Source of the DNA: Acinetobacter sp. SAAs474
GTDB taxonomy: Bacteria; Pseudomonadota; Gammaproteobacteria; Pseudomonadales; Moraxellaceae
NCBI RefSeq assembly: GCF_032823475.1
Contig: NZ_CP127915.1
Coordinates: forward strand, 2,604,001 to 2,668,000
Direction: 5' to 3'
DNA length: 64,000 nt
The notes under the pieces are model-generated. The model had not been told where the DNA came from. It worked only from the letters and a program-made list of their open reading frames with translations, and made no database searches. Numbering within the stretch: position 1 is the stretch's first letter; each line of letters begins with the position of its first letter. Shown piece after piece: positions 10,101 to 19,521 of this stretch. Made by a program: the position numbers and the translations under genes.

Positions 10101-13100
10101 CCGACAATGGTTAAGCCATCATTATTTAAGCTGCTTGCACCTGTAGTCACATTGTTAAAACTCGGTGTAGCTGATAGTGCCAGTGCATAATCCGTCGAAC
10201 CGTCTTTGGCCACAGAAGATGAAACATTCAAATTGGCATCTTTACTGTTGACCGTCGATACTGCGGCTTGAATTGCATCGCTTACGCTACTTTCTGAAAT
10301 TTTAGGATTGCCTCGAACATTTGATTTCCATATCAAGGTGCCATTACTGTCTAATGTTGTATTATTGCCTAAAATATTTTTGGTACTGCCGAGTGCACCC
10401 AACAGTTGTGCACCATTAACGGCATCCATAGAATTTGCTGTTAATTGACCCGCAGCCACATTGTGGATTGTAGTGCCATTACTTGCATCCAAGCTGATTG
10501 CATTTTTATTGATGCTACCATCTTTATTTTTATCATATTGTAGCGATTCCGCACTCACATCATCTAATTGCTGTTTATTTACTGCATCAGTAGGATTTGT
10601 TCCAGCACGAAGATTGGTAATTTTTCGACCGCCAGCACTGATCAATACTTGTGAATTATCTGCTAATGCTAATCCCTGACTATTATTATTAAAACGAACG
10701 TCATATTGCATTGAACCATCGCTTAGTTGTTTACTATCTACCTCTAAAGAAGGGTCTGTTGACACCACTTGTGCAACAGCGGCTTGAATCGCCTCAGTAA
10801 CATTGCTCTGTTTTTCACCCCGAATATTAGACGTCCAAGTTAAATGACCATTATTCCCCATAATAGCAGCAGGCCCCAGCATACTCTGCATATTATCCAT
10901 CGCACTCAGCAGTTGAGTTGCATTAATGGCATCCGTTGAATTTTTAGCCAAACTCCCTGCTGCAACATTGGTTATTTTTTCACCAGCAGCATCAATACCA
11001 TTGATGGTTAAACTCGGGCCAGTAGTGGAGGTTTTTTCATTGCTGAGTGTGATGCCCTTGGCAGTTAAATTCAGTTGATTTTGATCTGTATCTATAAAAC
11101 TACCACTGCTGGCAGTCAGGTTAAATTGATTATTCTTTTTATTGCTGGTATCTAAAATATTTAAACCTAAGGTATTCATTTCTGCCACCTTACTTAAGTC
11201 GGCTGTACCCATGCTAACCGAATCAACCAGTAAATTTTTAGCAAGATTGACTTGCAGCTTATTGTCTTTGATTTCAGTCTTCAGGTTATCTCCACCTGCA
11301 ACTTCAATCGACTGATTCAAATCTTTGTCAATACTCTGACCATCATCTGCGGTTAAACCAAAAGTACCTGCTTTACCTCCACCAGAGAATGAAGCCTTTT
11401 TAATTAAATCATTTACCTGAGCTAAATTCGTTGCATCATGATCTGCTGTACCTTCGGCTAAATTATGTAAAGTGGTAAAATGTGTACCATCGCCTAAGGT
11501 AATTGAAGTTTTATCTTTTTTTGTCGGATCATATTGCACCACATTAGCTGCTAAATTGGCTAAATCAGTATTTACCGTATTCAATTGTTTTTTATTTACA
11601 GCATCGCTATCTTTTACACCATCCGCAACATTACTCACCACCATGCCACCCGCACCAATCCCATCGAGGGTTAAACTCGGGCCAGTAGTAGAGGTTTTTT
11701 CATTGCTGAGTGTGATGCCCTTGGCAGTTAAATTGAGTTTATTTTTATCTTTATCGCTAAAGCTTGCTTCACCAGAATTTAAATTAAATTCATTATTTTC
11801 AACAAAATTAGTATACTGCAGCCTTGAAACATCCATGAAAGCCGACTTCAGACTCATCCCCGAAGGGTTGGCCTCATACATTCCAACACTATCAAGCGCC
11901 AGATCCCGAGTTAGATTGAGGTTAAGCACTCCATTTTGATCATCTGCCGTCGCGGTGATATTGCCATCACCATTCACTTGAATCGCTTCTCCAAGTGGTT
12001 TACGGACCGTTTTTTGATCTGTTCCTATACCTGTACTTAAAGCAAAATCTCCCCCACCAGAGAATGAAGCTTTTTTAATTAAGTCCTGCACTTGGGCTAA
12101 ATTTGTTGCATCAGTTTGCGCTTGCGCTTGAGCAACATTACTCACCACCATACCGCCAGCACTGATTCCATCAAGAGTTAAACTTGGACCAGTCGTAGCA
12201 GTTTTTTCATTGCTGAGTGTGATGCCCTTGGCAGTGAAATTCAGTTTATTTTTATCTTTATCGCTAAAGCTTCCTTCACTGGTATTGAAATGAAGTTGAT
12301 TATTTTGACTGGCAAACTCTAGACCGCCTTCAGTACCTAAAGTCATCATGGTCGGTATATTATTTGAATCAGTACCAAGCATGGTGATGGAATCAAGAAC
12401 AAGTGCTCTGGATAAACTTAAATTAAGTTCTCCCTTATCATTATTGGCAGTAGCAGTAATATTACCATCTCCATTAATTTGAATCGCACTGTTCAGCGCT
12501 TGTTCTACCGTTTTTTTATTTGTTCCCGTTCCAGTACTTAACTTAAATTTTCCACCTAAGCCAGATGCGCTACTAATAAGTGCTTTGACTTGATCTAGGT
12601 TGGTTGCATCGGTATTCGCAACACCTTTGGCCACATTATGAATCATAGTTAAGTTTGGTGTTGTGCTGAGCGTTCCTTGCCCCCCACCCAAGGTGAGTGA
12701 GCTATAATCTGTTACCAGATTTCCTTGCACTTTTTTCAGATCGTACTGAATCATTTTTTGATTAAAAGCATTGAGTTGCTTTAGATTGACTGCATCGGTC
12801 AATGCATCTGCATCAGCAACATTGGTGATTCTTTGACTTCCAGCGCTGATCCCATTTAAGCTTAAACTCGGTGCATTGGTGATGACATTATGATTGGTTT
12901 TATCTTTAAATTGGATGCCTTGAGCCGTTAAACTCAGTGACTTATTATTGTAAGGGTCATCTCCATCGATCACCGTCACCGAATCTAGCGTAGGATCAGA
13001 AGACAAACTTAATTTATAATTGGTCTTATTATTGCTCAGCTCTGTGACAGCTGACAAAGTCAAATTCGAACCTGCCGATACCGTTGGAAGCATCCCCCAT

Positions 13101-13870
13101 ACTTTTTTGACTTGTGCAACTGTTGCCGCATCACTATCTTCTGTACCATCTGCTAAATTGATTAGACGGCGAGTTGCATAAATATCGTTAGGTTTTCCAG
13201 ATCCAATTGAAACTAACGAAGTAGAGGGGATACTATTGGTCAGCCAACCGTTAGTACTAGAAACAGCACTCGCAATAGAATACTCACCTAATGCAACATC
13301 TCCAGAGCGATCGGCTATACTATATGCCCCCAAAGCAACTGCACCATTTGCACTTAATGCTGCTGCCTGTGGACTTCCGCTTCCGGATCGTGCATCTCGC
13401 CCTATGGCAATGCCATTCTCTCCTGCATTAGCACCAGATATCATGGCCAAAGAATTATTGCCCCAAGCCTGTGTGACATCATAAGGATCTGTTCCTACAG
13501 CAATTGCACCAATCGTTCCTTGTCTTCCCCCATCCGTATTTCCAGCAATTGCAAGCGGTTTATCATTAGGATCACTACACACAATTTTACCATCGTGAAA
13601 AATACCCACGGCACCATTTGAGCACATGGCTATATTTCCATTACTGCTTTCAGCCCAAACGCTGGTTCCAGCCAATAAAGATATCGATACCACTAAGCCT
13701 TTTAAGCCTTTGCCCCACAACTGTTGCGCTTGACCCTGTTGCAATAGAGTTGGTTTTTGAGAGGTTATGTTATTTTTTAAAGCTCTTTTTTGATGTGACT
13801 TGGTATTTTCCGCAACCGCAACCCAGATTCCTAAAGATACATTCCAAACCACTTTATAAATTTTGTTCAT
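7103..13870 (-). CDS. Giant trimeric autotransporter adhesin (Ata-like)
   Basis: This 2255-residue protein is an outer-membrane trimeric adhesin. It begins with the extended signal peptide region (ESPR) MNKIYKVVWNVSLGIWVAVAE, then a hydrophobic signal core with probable cleavage after VWA near residue 73. YadA-head repeats and a neck (RLINLADGTEDSDAATV) lie before residue 250. A very long stalk of repeated head, neck and coiled-coil modules follows. The C-terminal 70 or so residues (from KFTYAVGAANYRNG) form the YadA barrel anchor. It ends in GVSGVID, whereas most outer-membrane proteins end in an aromatic residue. No OmpA-like TpgA partner, known downstream of ata in A. baumannii, is adjacent. 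Expected roles are adhesion and biofilm formation. Confidence 0.92.
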   Translation of the reverse strand: MNKIYKVVWNVSLGIWVAVAENTKSHQKRALKNNITSQKPTLLQQGQAQQLWGKGLKGLVVSISLLAGTSVWAESSNGNIAMCSNGAVGIFHDGKIVCSDPNDKPLAIAGNTDGGRQGTIGAIAVGTDPYDVTQAWGNNSLAMISGANAGENGIAIGRDARSGSGSPQAAALSANGAVALGAYSIADRSGDVALGEYSIASAVSSTNGWLTNSIPSTSLVSIGSGKPNDIYATRRLINLADGTEDSDAATVAQVKKVWGMLPTVSAGSNLTLSAVTELSNNKTNYKLSLSSDPTLDSVTVIDGDDPYNNKSLSLTAQGIQFKDKTNHNVITNAPSLSLNGISAGSQRITNVADADALTDAVNLKQLNAFNQKMIQYDLKKVQGNLVTDYSSLTLGGGQGTLSTTPNLTMIHNVAKGVANTDATNLDQVKALISSASGLGGKFKLSTGTGTNKKTVEQALNSAIQINGDGNITATANNDKGELNLSLSRALVLDSITMLGTDSNNIPTMMTLGTEGGLEFASQNNQLHFNTSEGSFSDKDKNKLNFTAKGITLSNEKTATTGPSLTLDGISAGGMVVSNVAQAQAQTDATNLAQVQDLIKKASFSGGGDFALSTGIGTDQKTVRKPLGEAIQVNGDGNITATADDQNGVLNLNLTRDLALDSVGMYEANPSGMSLKSAFMDVSRLQYTNFVENNEFNLNSGEASFSDKDKNKLNLTAKGITLSNEKTSTTGPSLTLDGIGAGGMVVSNVADGVKDSDAVNKKQLNTVNTDLANLAANVVQYDPTKKDKTSITLGDGTHFTTLHNLAEGTADHDATNLAQVNDLIKKASFSGGGKAGTFGLTADDGQSIDKDLNQSIEVAGGDNLKTEIKDNKLQVNLAKNLLVDSVSMGTADLSKVAEMNTLGLNILDTSNKKNNQFNLTASSGSFIDTDQNQLNLTAKGITLSNEKTSTTGPSLTINGIDAAGEKITNVAAGSLAKNSTDAINATQLLSAMDNMQSMLGPAAIMGNNGHLTWTSNIRGEKQSNVTEAIQAAVAQVVSTDPSLEVDSKQLSDGSMQYDVRFNNNSQGLALADNSQVLISAGGRKITNLRAGTNPTDAVNKQQLDDVSAESLQYDKNKDGSINKNAISLDASNGTTIHNVAAGQLTANSMDAVNGAQLLGALGSTKNILGNNTTLDSNGTLIWKSNVRGNPKISESSVSDAIQAAVSTVNSKDANLNVSSSVAKDGSTDYALALSATPSFNNVTTGASSLNNDGLTIVGGPKVLASGIDAGNKKITNLSDGVNAGDAINKTQFDTALGTLSSNVLNTAVFYDKNKDGSINKNSISLDTNNGTTIHNVAAGQLTANSMDAVNGAQLLGALGSTKNILGHDATLDSNGALVWKSSVRGNPQISESSVSDAIQAAVSTVNSKDANLNVSSSVAKDGSTDYALALSATPSFNSVTTGASSLNKDGLTIVGGPKVLASGIDAGNRKITNLSDGVNAGDAINKTQFDTALGTLSSNVLNTAVFYDKNKDGSINKNSISLDTNNGTTIHNVAAGQLTANSMDAINGAQLLGALGSTKNILGHDATLDSNGALVWKSSVRGNPQISESSVSDAIQAAVSTVNSKDANLNVSSSVAKDGSTDYALALSATPSFNSVTTGASSLNKDGLTIVGGPKILASGIDAGNRKITNLSDAINAGDATNLSQVQNLIKNIKGGGGTFALTADDGNKITKDLGSSIAVNGDSNISTQADVTKGQLAIQLSKNLHIDSLKMQDKSKNNDYIANFNAENTSFSDKNNNMMTLNAQGIKVSSNTVAGPSLTINGIDAAGGKITNVAAGSLAQNSTDAINATQLLMAMNNMQSVMGSAAIMGNNGNVTWKSDIRGRTQNNITDAIKAAVTKVITTDPSLAVDSQQLSDGSMQYNIHFNNNDNDAFSRGNNQTFAFVNNQKAIDILGINAGGRKIIHVADGTAPDDAATFGQLTRAMADTVQYDKNKDGSINNNSITLAGAQGTQIHNVADGELTASSTDAINGRQVVGIRDDLQKQINNNSADISALKTDLNHIGVGLVTQDKTTSNIMVASNTGGKKVEMSGTEGNRVVTGVADGKVAKGSSDVVTGNQLNMSYEAMAKALGGGAKFENGIATAPHYNVGYGRNQSSVNNVGDAIQALNEQNSRLDQKVDTLGQQVNNAFQATNKRIDDVEKRANTGIAAALSMEAPAYVPGKFTYAVGAANYRNGNAIGVSLRRTAENGRWSGHVGVAAGSDGSPAFRVGVSGVID
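8850..10545 (-). repeat. 591-bp tandem repeats within the large adhesin gene
   Basis: A 591-bp (197-codon) unit occurs about three times. Matching points lie at 9191, 9782 and 10373. The two lower-coordinate copies are nearly identical and the third is more diverged. Each unit carries a YDKNKDGSINKN module, a neck (TANSMDAVNGAQLL) and an SVSDAIQAAVSTVNSKDANL segment. Unit edges are approximate. Confidence 0.9.
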
Positions 13871-14435
13871 ACTTCTAAACTGCCCAGTTGTCTAAATAGA
13901 CCTCTTAGTGCATGCCGTACTTGTGCTTATTTTTATGCATACATCATGGCTATTGCGCTGAATGAAGGCAAAAATTTAAGCGAAAGCTTAGGCAAAAAAG
14001 GCTATTTTTTTTGTTTTTTTACGCTCAATGCTAAAGGTTGAGCCCTTAAATCCAAAACAAAAGTAACAAGGAAGGCATGTGCATATCGTTTAGATATGTT
14101 AATTAAAATTACATAGTGATATTAATAATTATTGATAATTTTTTTAATATGCTGAGTAAAAAATACAAAACAATCAATTAAAACTTAAAAAATGCAACCT
14201 AAATCACATCAAATTTTCATATGCTATCGCATTACGCTTGTAATACAAAACTTCACCAAGCTGACTATCAGTATGAAAGCGGCTAAGGCTATAAGTCAAT
14301 TCAAGCAACAAGATGAATCACGATTCAACCACTGCCAAGTGTCTTACTTCGCCTTCCTTGGTCAGTTTTAAGGAAGGCGCTTTTTTATATGTTACATTAT
14401 CGGTTTATACGCATGATCAGCTTGAACCTATGGAT
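13871..14435. other. Intergenic region with a candidate small-RNA gene
   Basis: This 565-bp gap separates the large adhesin gene from the valine cluster. No protein-coding frame looks convincing. Its left part should hold the adhesin promoter. Its right part ends in a strong plus-strand terminator (14350-14386) that no plus-strand gene explains. Confidence 0.5.
14350..14386 (+). terminator. Orphan plus-strand intrinsic terminator
   Basis: CGCCTTCCTT (14350-14359) pairs perfectly with AAGGAAGGCG (14370-14379). C and TTTTTT follow. The T-run is only on the plus strand, while the flanking protein genes are on the minus strand, so it may end a small RNA. Confidence 0.75.
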
Positions 14436-15467
14436 CTAAGCTGGCCATAAGGGCGCTAAAATCTGTTCAAATTGTTGATTGTCTGTTTGCCAACGCGGAT
14501 TTTTGTCTTTATCGACAATCAATGCACGTACCCCCTCAATAAAATCGCCTTGATCGGCCCAAATCGCCTGTAAGTTTTGTTCCAATTGCATCGATTTTTC
14601 TAAAGATAAACTTTGCCCAACCTGTTGTAATTTTAAACTGACTTTTTTTGCCAGCATTGGGCGTTGTTGTAAAATATCCAAGACCTGTTTAGCCCATGAC
14701 GCATCTTGCGTTTGACTTTGATCTGCCAAGCTTTGTTCAATTTGCTCAATGCTGGTATAGGCAAAATGCTGGTCAATCGTTGCAACTTGCTTTTGTAATT
14801 CACTGGCCGATGGATGGGTAATAAATTGCGCAATAATACGTGCAATTTCAATATAATTTAATTTTGGTGCCACACTCAGCGCCTGCTGTAAAGCAGCCAA
14901 ACTTGCACTTGGAACATAATAATCAATTAAATCTAAACTCAATGCATCACTGCTGCTGATCTGAGCACCAGTTAAAGCCAAATAAACCCCAATTTCATCT
15001 AGGCGTGATAAAAAATAAGTGGCACCCACATCGGGAAAAAAACCAATCGCTGTTTCAGGCATGGCAAAACGTGACTTTTCACTACTGACGCGTATATGAC
15101 AGGCTTGGGCTAAACCAAATCCTCCACCTAAAACATAGCCATCCAGTAAGGCAATCACCACTTTAGGATAATCACGTAACATGCTCAGCATGGCATATTC
15201 GCTACGGAAAAACTCAAGATATTGTTGATCACCAGCATGATAACTATCATACAGTGCGCGAATATCGCCACCTGCACAAAATGCTTTGGCACTATTGGAT
15301 TGAATTAAAATCGCTTGAATTTGTGGATCATCACGCCATTGTAAAAGTTGCGCCTGAATCCCTTGTACCATTGCTAAATTTAAGGCATTTAAATGTGCAC
15401 TACGATCTAAAGTGATTATACCCAAGTGCCCCTGACGCTGAATAATCAGATTATTTTCATTGTTCAT
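14436..15467 (-). CDS. 3-hydroxyisobutyryl-CoA hydrolase (crotonase family)
   Basis: This 343-residue enzyme should hydrolyse 3-hydroxyisobutyryl-CoA to 3-hydroxyisobutyrate in valine degradation. The oxyanion-hole segment KAFCAGGDIRALYD (about 60-75) and the second block LDGYVLGGGFGLAQACHIR are present. PETAIGFFPDVGATYFLSR carries the Glu and Asp typical of the hydrolase branch, and the length fits HIBCH rather than the roughly 260-residue enoyl-CoA hydratases. AGGA-type ribosome sequence precedes the ATG. A 200-bp gap separates it from the upstream acyl-CoA dehydrogenase, so it may have its own promoter. A general enoyl-CoA hydratase role is the alternative. Confidence 0.88.
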   Translation of the reverse strand: MNNENNLIIQRQGHLGIITLDRSAHLNALNLAMVQGIQAQLLQWRDDPQIQAILIQSNSAKAFCAGGDIRALYDSYHAGDQQYLEFFRSEYAMLSMLRDYPKVVIALLDGYVLGGGFGLAQACHIRVSSEKSRFAMPETAIGFFPDVGATYFLSRLDEIGVYLALTGAQISSSDALSLDLIDYYVPSASLAALQQALSVAPKLNYIEIARIIAQFITHPSASELQKQVATIDQHFAYTSIEQIEQSLADQSQTQDASWAKQVLDILQQRPMLAKKVSLKLQQVGQSLSLEKSMQLEQNLQAIWADQGDFIEGVRALIVDKDKNPRWQTDNQQFEQILAPLWPA

Positions 15468-15668
15468 GCGGTTTTCCTATTGTTGTCTATGCATGATTTT
15501 CTATGATATATCAAGTAAATAACCAATTGTGCTTGACTGTAGCCCAACATATTCCACTTGAATTTAAGCTTGATTGATCTTTTTATTCCACACAATCTTA
15601 ATTCAATTGCTCAAGATATTGTGCAGATATCATCAATCGCAACATCATCACCCTATCATCATGTAAAG

Positions 15669-16796
15669 TTATAAACTACGTGCAATCACCAAACGTTGAA
15701 TATCGCTGGTTCCTTCATAAATTTGACAAATACGTGCATCACGATAAATACGCTCTATACAGAAATCTCTTAAATAGCCATAGCCACCAAAAATTTGTAA
15801 GGCTTTAGAGCAGACCCGCTCTGCCATCTCTGAGGCAAATAGTTTGGCCATTGATGCTTCGGTTAAACAGGCTTCACCACGTTGTTTTTTTGCTGCAACA
15901 AAATGTAATAGCTGACGTGCAGCTTCTATTTCAGTCGCCATACTGGCCAAACGGAAGGCAATTGCTTGGTGTTCAAAAATAGGTTTCCCAAAAGTGGTAC
16001 GTTCATGGGCATAACGTGTCGCTTCTTCCAAGGCAGCACGTGCTAGACCCACCGCCTGAGCAGCAATCCCGATTCGTCCACCTTCAAGATTGGCCAAGGC
16101 AATTTTTAATCCTTCACCCTCAGCACCTAATCTCAAGCTTTCATGAATGCGTAGATCAGTTAGTGCGATTTGACAGGTATCAGAAGCATGTAAACCCAAT
16201 TTTTCCTCTACACGAATCACCTCATAACCCGGTGTCTCTCGTGGCACAATAAAAGCACTAATCCCCTTTTTACCAGCACTTGGATCTGTTACTGCAAAAA
16301 CAATAATCATGCCTGCATTATGGCCAGAGGTAATAAACTGCTTGGCGCCATTGAGTATATAATGATCACCATCTTTTACTGCACGCGTTTTAATAGCAGC
16401 AGCATCAGAACCTGTATGAGGCTCTGTTAATGCAAAAGCACCAATCATCTCACCTTGTGCCAGAGGAATTAAAAACTGTTGTTTTTGCTGTTCTGTACCA
16501 AACTTTAATATGGGCATACAACACACTGAGTTATGGACACTCATAATGGTCGATGTGGCACCGTCGGCTGCTGCAATTTCCTCCAAGGCCAATACATAGG
16601 CCAATGTTCCAGTATCTGAGCCCCCCCATTGTTCGGGGATCAACATGCCCATAAAACCCAATTGCCCCATCTGGTTTAAAGTTTCTCTAGGAAAAATACC
16701 TTTTTCATCCCACTGTGCGGCAAAAGGTTTAATTTGTTGTTGTGCAAAACTCTTTGCCATATCTTGGATCAGTTGTTGTTCTTGGCTAAATTGCAT
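15669..16796 (-). CDS. Acyl-CoA dehydrogenase, probably isobutyryl-CoA dehydrogenase
   Basis: This 375-residue FAD enzyme should oxidise isobutyryl-CoA to methacrylyl-CoA. It shows the family signatures FALTEPHTGSDAAAIKT in the middle domain and QIFGGYGYLRDF near the C-terminus. The catalytic-base Glu is in IYEGTSDIQRL (about residue 361). AAGGA lies seven bases before the ATG. Branched-chain specificity is inferred from the mmsAB and HIBCH neighbours; a short-chain enzyme of other specificity is possible. Confidence 0.88.
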   Translation of the reverse strand: MQFSQEQQLIQDMAKSFAQQQIKPFAAQWDEKGIFPRETLNQMGQLGFMGMLIPEQWGGSDTGTLAYVLALEEIAAADGATSTIMSVHNSVCCMPILKFGTEQQKQQFLIPLAQGEMIGAFALTEPHTGSDAAAIKTRAVKDGDHYILNGAKQFITSGHNAGMIIVFAVTDPSAGKKGISAFIVPRETPGYEVIRVEEKLGLHASDTCQIALTDLRIHESLRLGAEGEGLKIALANLEGGRIGIAAQAVGLARAALEEATRYAHERTTFGKPIFEHQAIAFRLASMATEIEAARQLLHFVAAKKQRGEACLTEASMAKLFASEMAERVCSKALQIFGGYGYLRDFCIERIYRDARICQIYEGTSDIQRLVIARSL

Positions 16797-16879
16797 GGAT
16801 AGGTCCTTTTATCTATTGCTTAAATCTTAGTAGGGCTTACATTTTTACTGAGATTAATATAAGCAGCCTACAGGGTGTG

Positions 16880-18535
16880 TCATACACCCTGATTTTGTTG
16901 CTTATTCACTTCTTGATTGCGCAGTAAAAAACGTTGAATTTTGCCACTCGGTGTTTTGGGTAATTCAGTGACAAACTCAATTAAACGCGGATAGGCATGT
17001 GCAGATAAACGCTTTTTAACAAATTGTCCCAAAGTTTCAGCCAGTTCTGTGGTCGCAGTCACCCCCTGTGCTAAAATCACAAAAGCTTTAATGATTTCAG
17101 TACGCTCAGGATCTGGAACGCCCACCACCGCCGCTTCAATCACGGTATCATGTTCTAATAAGGCACTCTCAACATCAAATGGTCCGACTCGATAACCCGA
17201 AGTGGTAATCACATCATCGCTACGCCCGACAAAACTCATACTGCCATCCGCATGAATCTCGGCAGTATCTCCGGTTAAATAATAATGTTTAACAAAGGGA
17301 GATTTTCGGCTTTCTTCATAACCTAAAAACCACATCATCGGTGATTGCTGAATATCAACTGCTAAAATCCCAGGCGTATCGGCAGGTAATTCTTCACCCT
17401 GTTCATTCAATACCGCAATGCGATAACCCGGACTGGCAAATCCGGCAGCACCCGAACGTATTGCATGGCTTAATGCATGATGATTACACACCACCATCCC
17501 CACTTCAGTTTGACCATAATGATCATAGATCGGGGCCTGTAAAACTTGATCAAACCAGCGAATTACCTCGGGATTTAACGGCTCACCTGCACTACTCACC
17601 ACACGTAATTGACCACGAAGCTCTGCCATTTGTGACGGTTCAGCCGCCATCATCATGCGATAAGCTGTAGGTGCGCCAGCTAAATTGTTAATATCATATG
17701 CTTTAACAATCTCACAGACACTTTGTGCATTAAAACCACCTTCATAAAATAAGGTCGCATGGCCTAATAATAGTGGTCCTGTAATCGCATAATATAAACC
17801 ATAAGCCCAACCTGGATCGGCAATATTCCAAAACCGGTCTTCTGCTCGTAAACCAATAGCGTGCTGCATATATGCACCAAATGCAATCAGTGCCTTAAGC
17901 GGAACTTTTAATGGTTTTGCAGGTCCCGTCGTACCCGAGGTAAACATCAATAAAAACGGATCATCAATGCTGAGCATCACTGCAGGATAATGCGAATCTT
18001 GTCCCTGAAGAACCTTCCAAAAACTCAAATCATCTGGATAACGTGCGGCTTCAGTGTCCACATTGACTGTCACAATTGTAGGACAGCCACTCATTTCTGA
18101 TAATTTATCGCGATTGGCTAAATCAGTCACGACCAGTTTACTCTGAGCAAGTTGAATCCGATGTTCAATTGCTTTTGGGCCAAAAGCAGTAAATAGAGGC
18201 TGATAGACTGCACCAATACGCCAAGCTGCCAAAATCGTAATGATTAATTCAACTGTTCGTGGCAATAGTCCTGAAATACGATCACCACGACCAATGCCTT
18301 GTGATGTTAGAAAATGAGCAAATTGAGCTGAATATTGTTGTAATTGCTGAAAGGTATATTGTGCTTTAGCACCCTCCTTTCCCTGCCAATATAAGGCAAT
18401 GGCATCAGGATTGGCATCAGCATGACGATCACAGCATTCATAGCAGGCATTTAATGCATGAATTGATCCAGATAAAAGTTGATTGGCGACTTGATTAAAA
18501 TCAAAATCTTGTTTTATGTTTTCATAACTTAACAT
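16880..18535 (-). CDS. AMP-forming acyl-CoA synthetase (acetyl-CoA-synthetase-like)
   Basis: This 551-residue ANL-superfamily enzyme activates a carboxylic acid with ATP and CoA. The phosphate loop reads LMFTSGTTGPAKPLKVP (about 200-215), and YDHYGQTEVG lies in the adenylate-binding region. The hinge block YLTGDTAEIHADGSMSF and the C-terminal PKTPSGKIQRF, with the catalytic lysine, are also present. It resembles the medium-chain/acetyl-CoA-synthetase-like group. Its place between mmsB and the acyl-CoA dehydrogenase suggests isobutyrate or another branched short acid as substrate, which is inference. Confidence 0.88.
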   Translation of the reverse strand: MLSYENIKQDFDFNQVANQLLSGSIHALNACYECCDRHADANPDAIALYWQGKEGAKAQYTFQQLQQYSAQFAHFLTSQGIGRGDRISGLLPRTVELIITILAAWRIGAVYQPLFTAFGPKAIEHRIQLAQSKLVVTDLANRDKLSEMSGCPTIVTVNVDTEAARYPDDLSFWKVLQGQDSHYPAVMLSIDDPFLLMFTSGTTGPAKPLKVPLKALIAFGAYMQHAIGLRAEDRFWNIADPGWAYGLYYAITGPLLLGHATLFYEGGFNAQSVCEIVKAYDINNLAGAPTAYRMMMAAEPSQMAELRGQLRVVSSAGEPLNPEVIRWFDQVLQAPIYDHYGQTEVGMVVCNHHALSHAIRSGAAGFASPGYRIAVLNEQGEELPADTPGILAVDIQQSPMMWFLGYEESRKSPFVKHYYLTGDTAEIHADGSMSFVGRSDDVITTSGYRVGPFDVESALLEHDTVIEAAVVGVPDPERTEIIKAFVILAQGVTATTELAETLGQFVKKRLSAHAYPRLIEFVTELPKTPSGKIQRFLLRNQEVNKQQNQGV

Positions 18536-18614
18536 GGCTAAACCTCAGTCTAAATTTATCGTTATTCGCGACAAGGTATTGGGTTTTGTTGCGCATCCTT
18601 GCAACATCATTGTT

Positions 18615-19511
18615 TTAATCTTGGGCGTATTCAGGACAATACTGATACATAATGCTGGAAAAATCTAAATGTGCATCTCCCTCTCGACATAGCTGTTGAT
18701 ACATTTTTTGTACCACATTGCCAAGCACCATTGGATATTGCGCCTGCGCTGCTGCTTCTACAGCCAAACCTAAATCTTTGAGCATCAACTGTGCAGCAAA
18801 ACCATCACGATAACCACGTGAAGCAGGTGCATTTTCACAAATACCCGGCCAAGGATTATAAACTTCTGAACTCCAGCAGCGCCCTGTTGAACTGTTAATC
18901 ACACCTGCCAATGCTTGAGGATCCATACCAAGCTGAACACCCAATGCCATACTTTCAGCCACAGCAGTCATCGAAATACCTAAAATCAAATTGTTACAGA
19001 TTTTAGCCACTTGTCCCGTACCAATTGGACCACAATGTACCAAGTTTTTCCCCATAGCACTTAATACTGGTTGAATAGCAGCAAAAGTATCGCTATCCGC
19101 ACCGACCATAAATGTTAAGGTCGCATCTTGAGCCCCTAAAGTTCCCCCAGAAACAGGAGCATCACAAACGTGAACCTGACATGCTTCTGCTGCCGCAGCA
19201 ATTTCCTGAATGGTATTAGGATCAATCGTACTACTATCAATACAAATCGTTGCTGCTTTAAGCACATTTAAAATACCATTTGCACCTAAATATACATCAC
19301 GGACATGTTTTGCTGCAGGCAACATGGTCAGCACCACATCAGCATGTTGCGCTGCATCTTGAGGACTGGCACAAACAATACCGCCAGCCGCTGCAAAATG
19401 CTCAAGTGCCAGTGTATTTAAATCAAAACCATAAACTTGATAACCAGACTTGAGCAGATTTTTTGCCATCGCGCCGCCCATGTTACCCAAACCAATAAAT
19501 GCAATATTCAT
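18615..19511 (-). CDS. mmsB: 3-hydroxyisobutyrate dehydrogenase
   Basis: This 298-residue NAD-dependent enzyme oxidises 3-hydroxyisobutyrate to methylmalonate semialdehyde. The N-terminal Rossmann motif is IAFIGLGNMGGAMAKNLL. The substrate-binding block CDAPVSGGTLGAQDATLTFM and the catalytic-lysine block GPIGTGQVAKICNNL are conserved. AGGAG lies six bases before the ATG. The gene starts 10 bp after the mmsA stop, so the two are co-transcribed. Confidence 0.95.
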   Translation of the reverse strand: MNIAFIGLGNMGGAMAKNLLKSGYQVYGFDLNTLALEHFAAAGGIVCASPQDAAQHADVVLTMLPAAKHVRDVYLGANGILNVLKAATICIDSSTIDPNTIQEIAAAAEACQVHVCDAPVSGGTLGAQDATLTFMVGADSDTFAAIQPVLSAMGKNLVHCGPIGTGQVAKICNNLILGISMTAVAESMALGVQLGMDPQALAGVINSSTGRCWSSEVYNPWPGICENAPASRGYRDGFAAQLMLKDLGLAVEAAAQAQYPMVLGNVVQKMYQQLCREGDAHLDFSSIMYQYCPEYAQD

Positions 19512-19521
19512 GGCATGCTCC

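Noticed and set aside
4393..10545. CRISPR-like repeats
   Set aside because: The repeat units are 258 and 591 bp, in frame, contiguous and coding, without spacers.
8658..10679. Plus-strand open frames antisense to the large adhesin, two of them identical
   Set aside because: They repeat only because the adhesin gene repeats. They are hydrophobic shadow frames without ribosome sites.
16871..16891. Hairpin CAGGGTGT/ACACCCTG as a terminator
   Set aside because: It overlaps the end of the acyl-CoA synthetase gene but no T-run follows, and the downstream gene of the operon starts at 16796.
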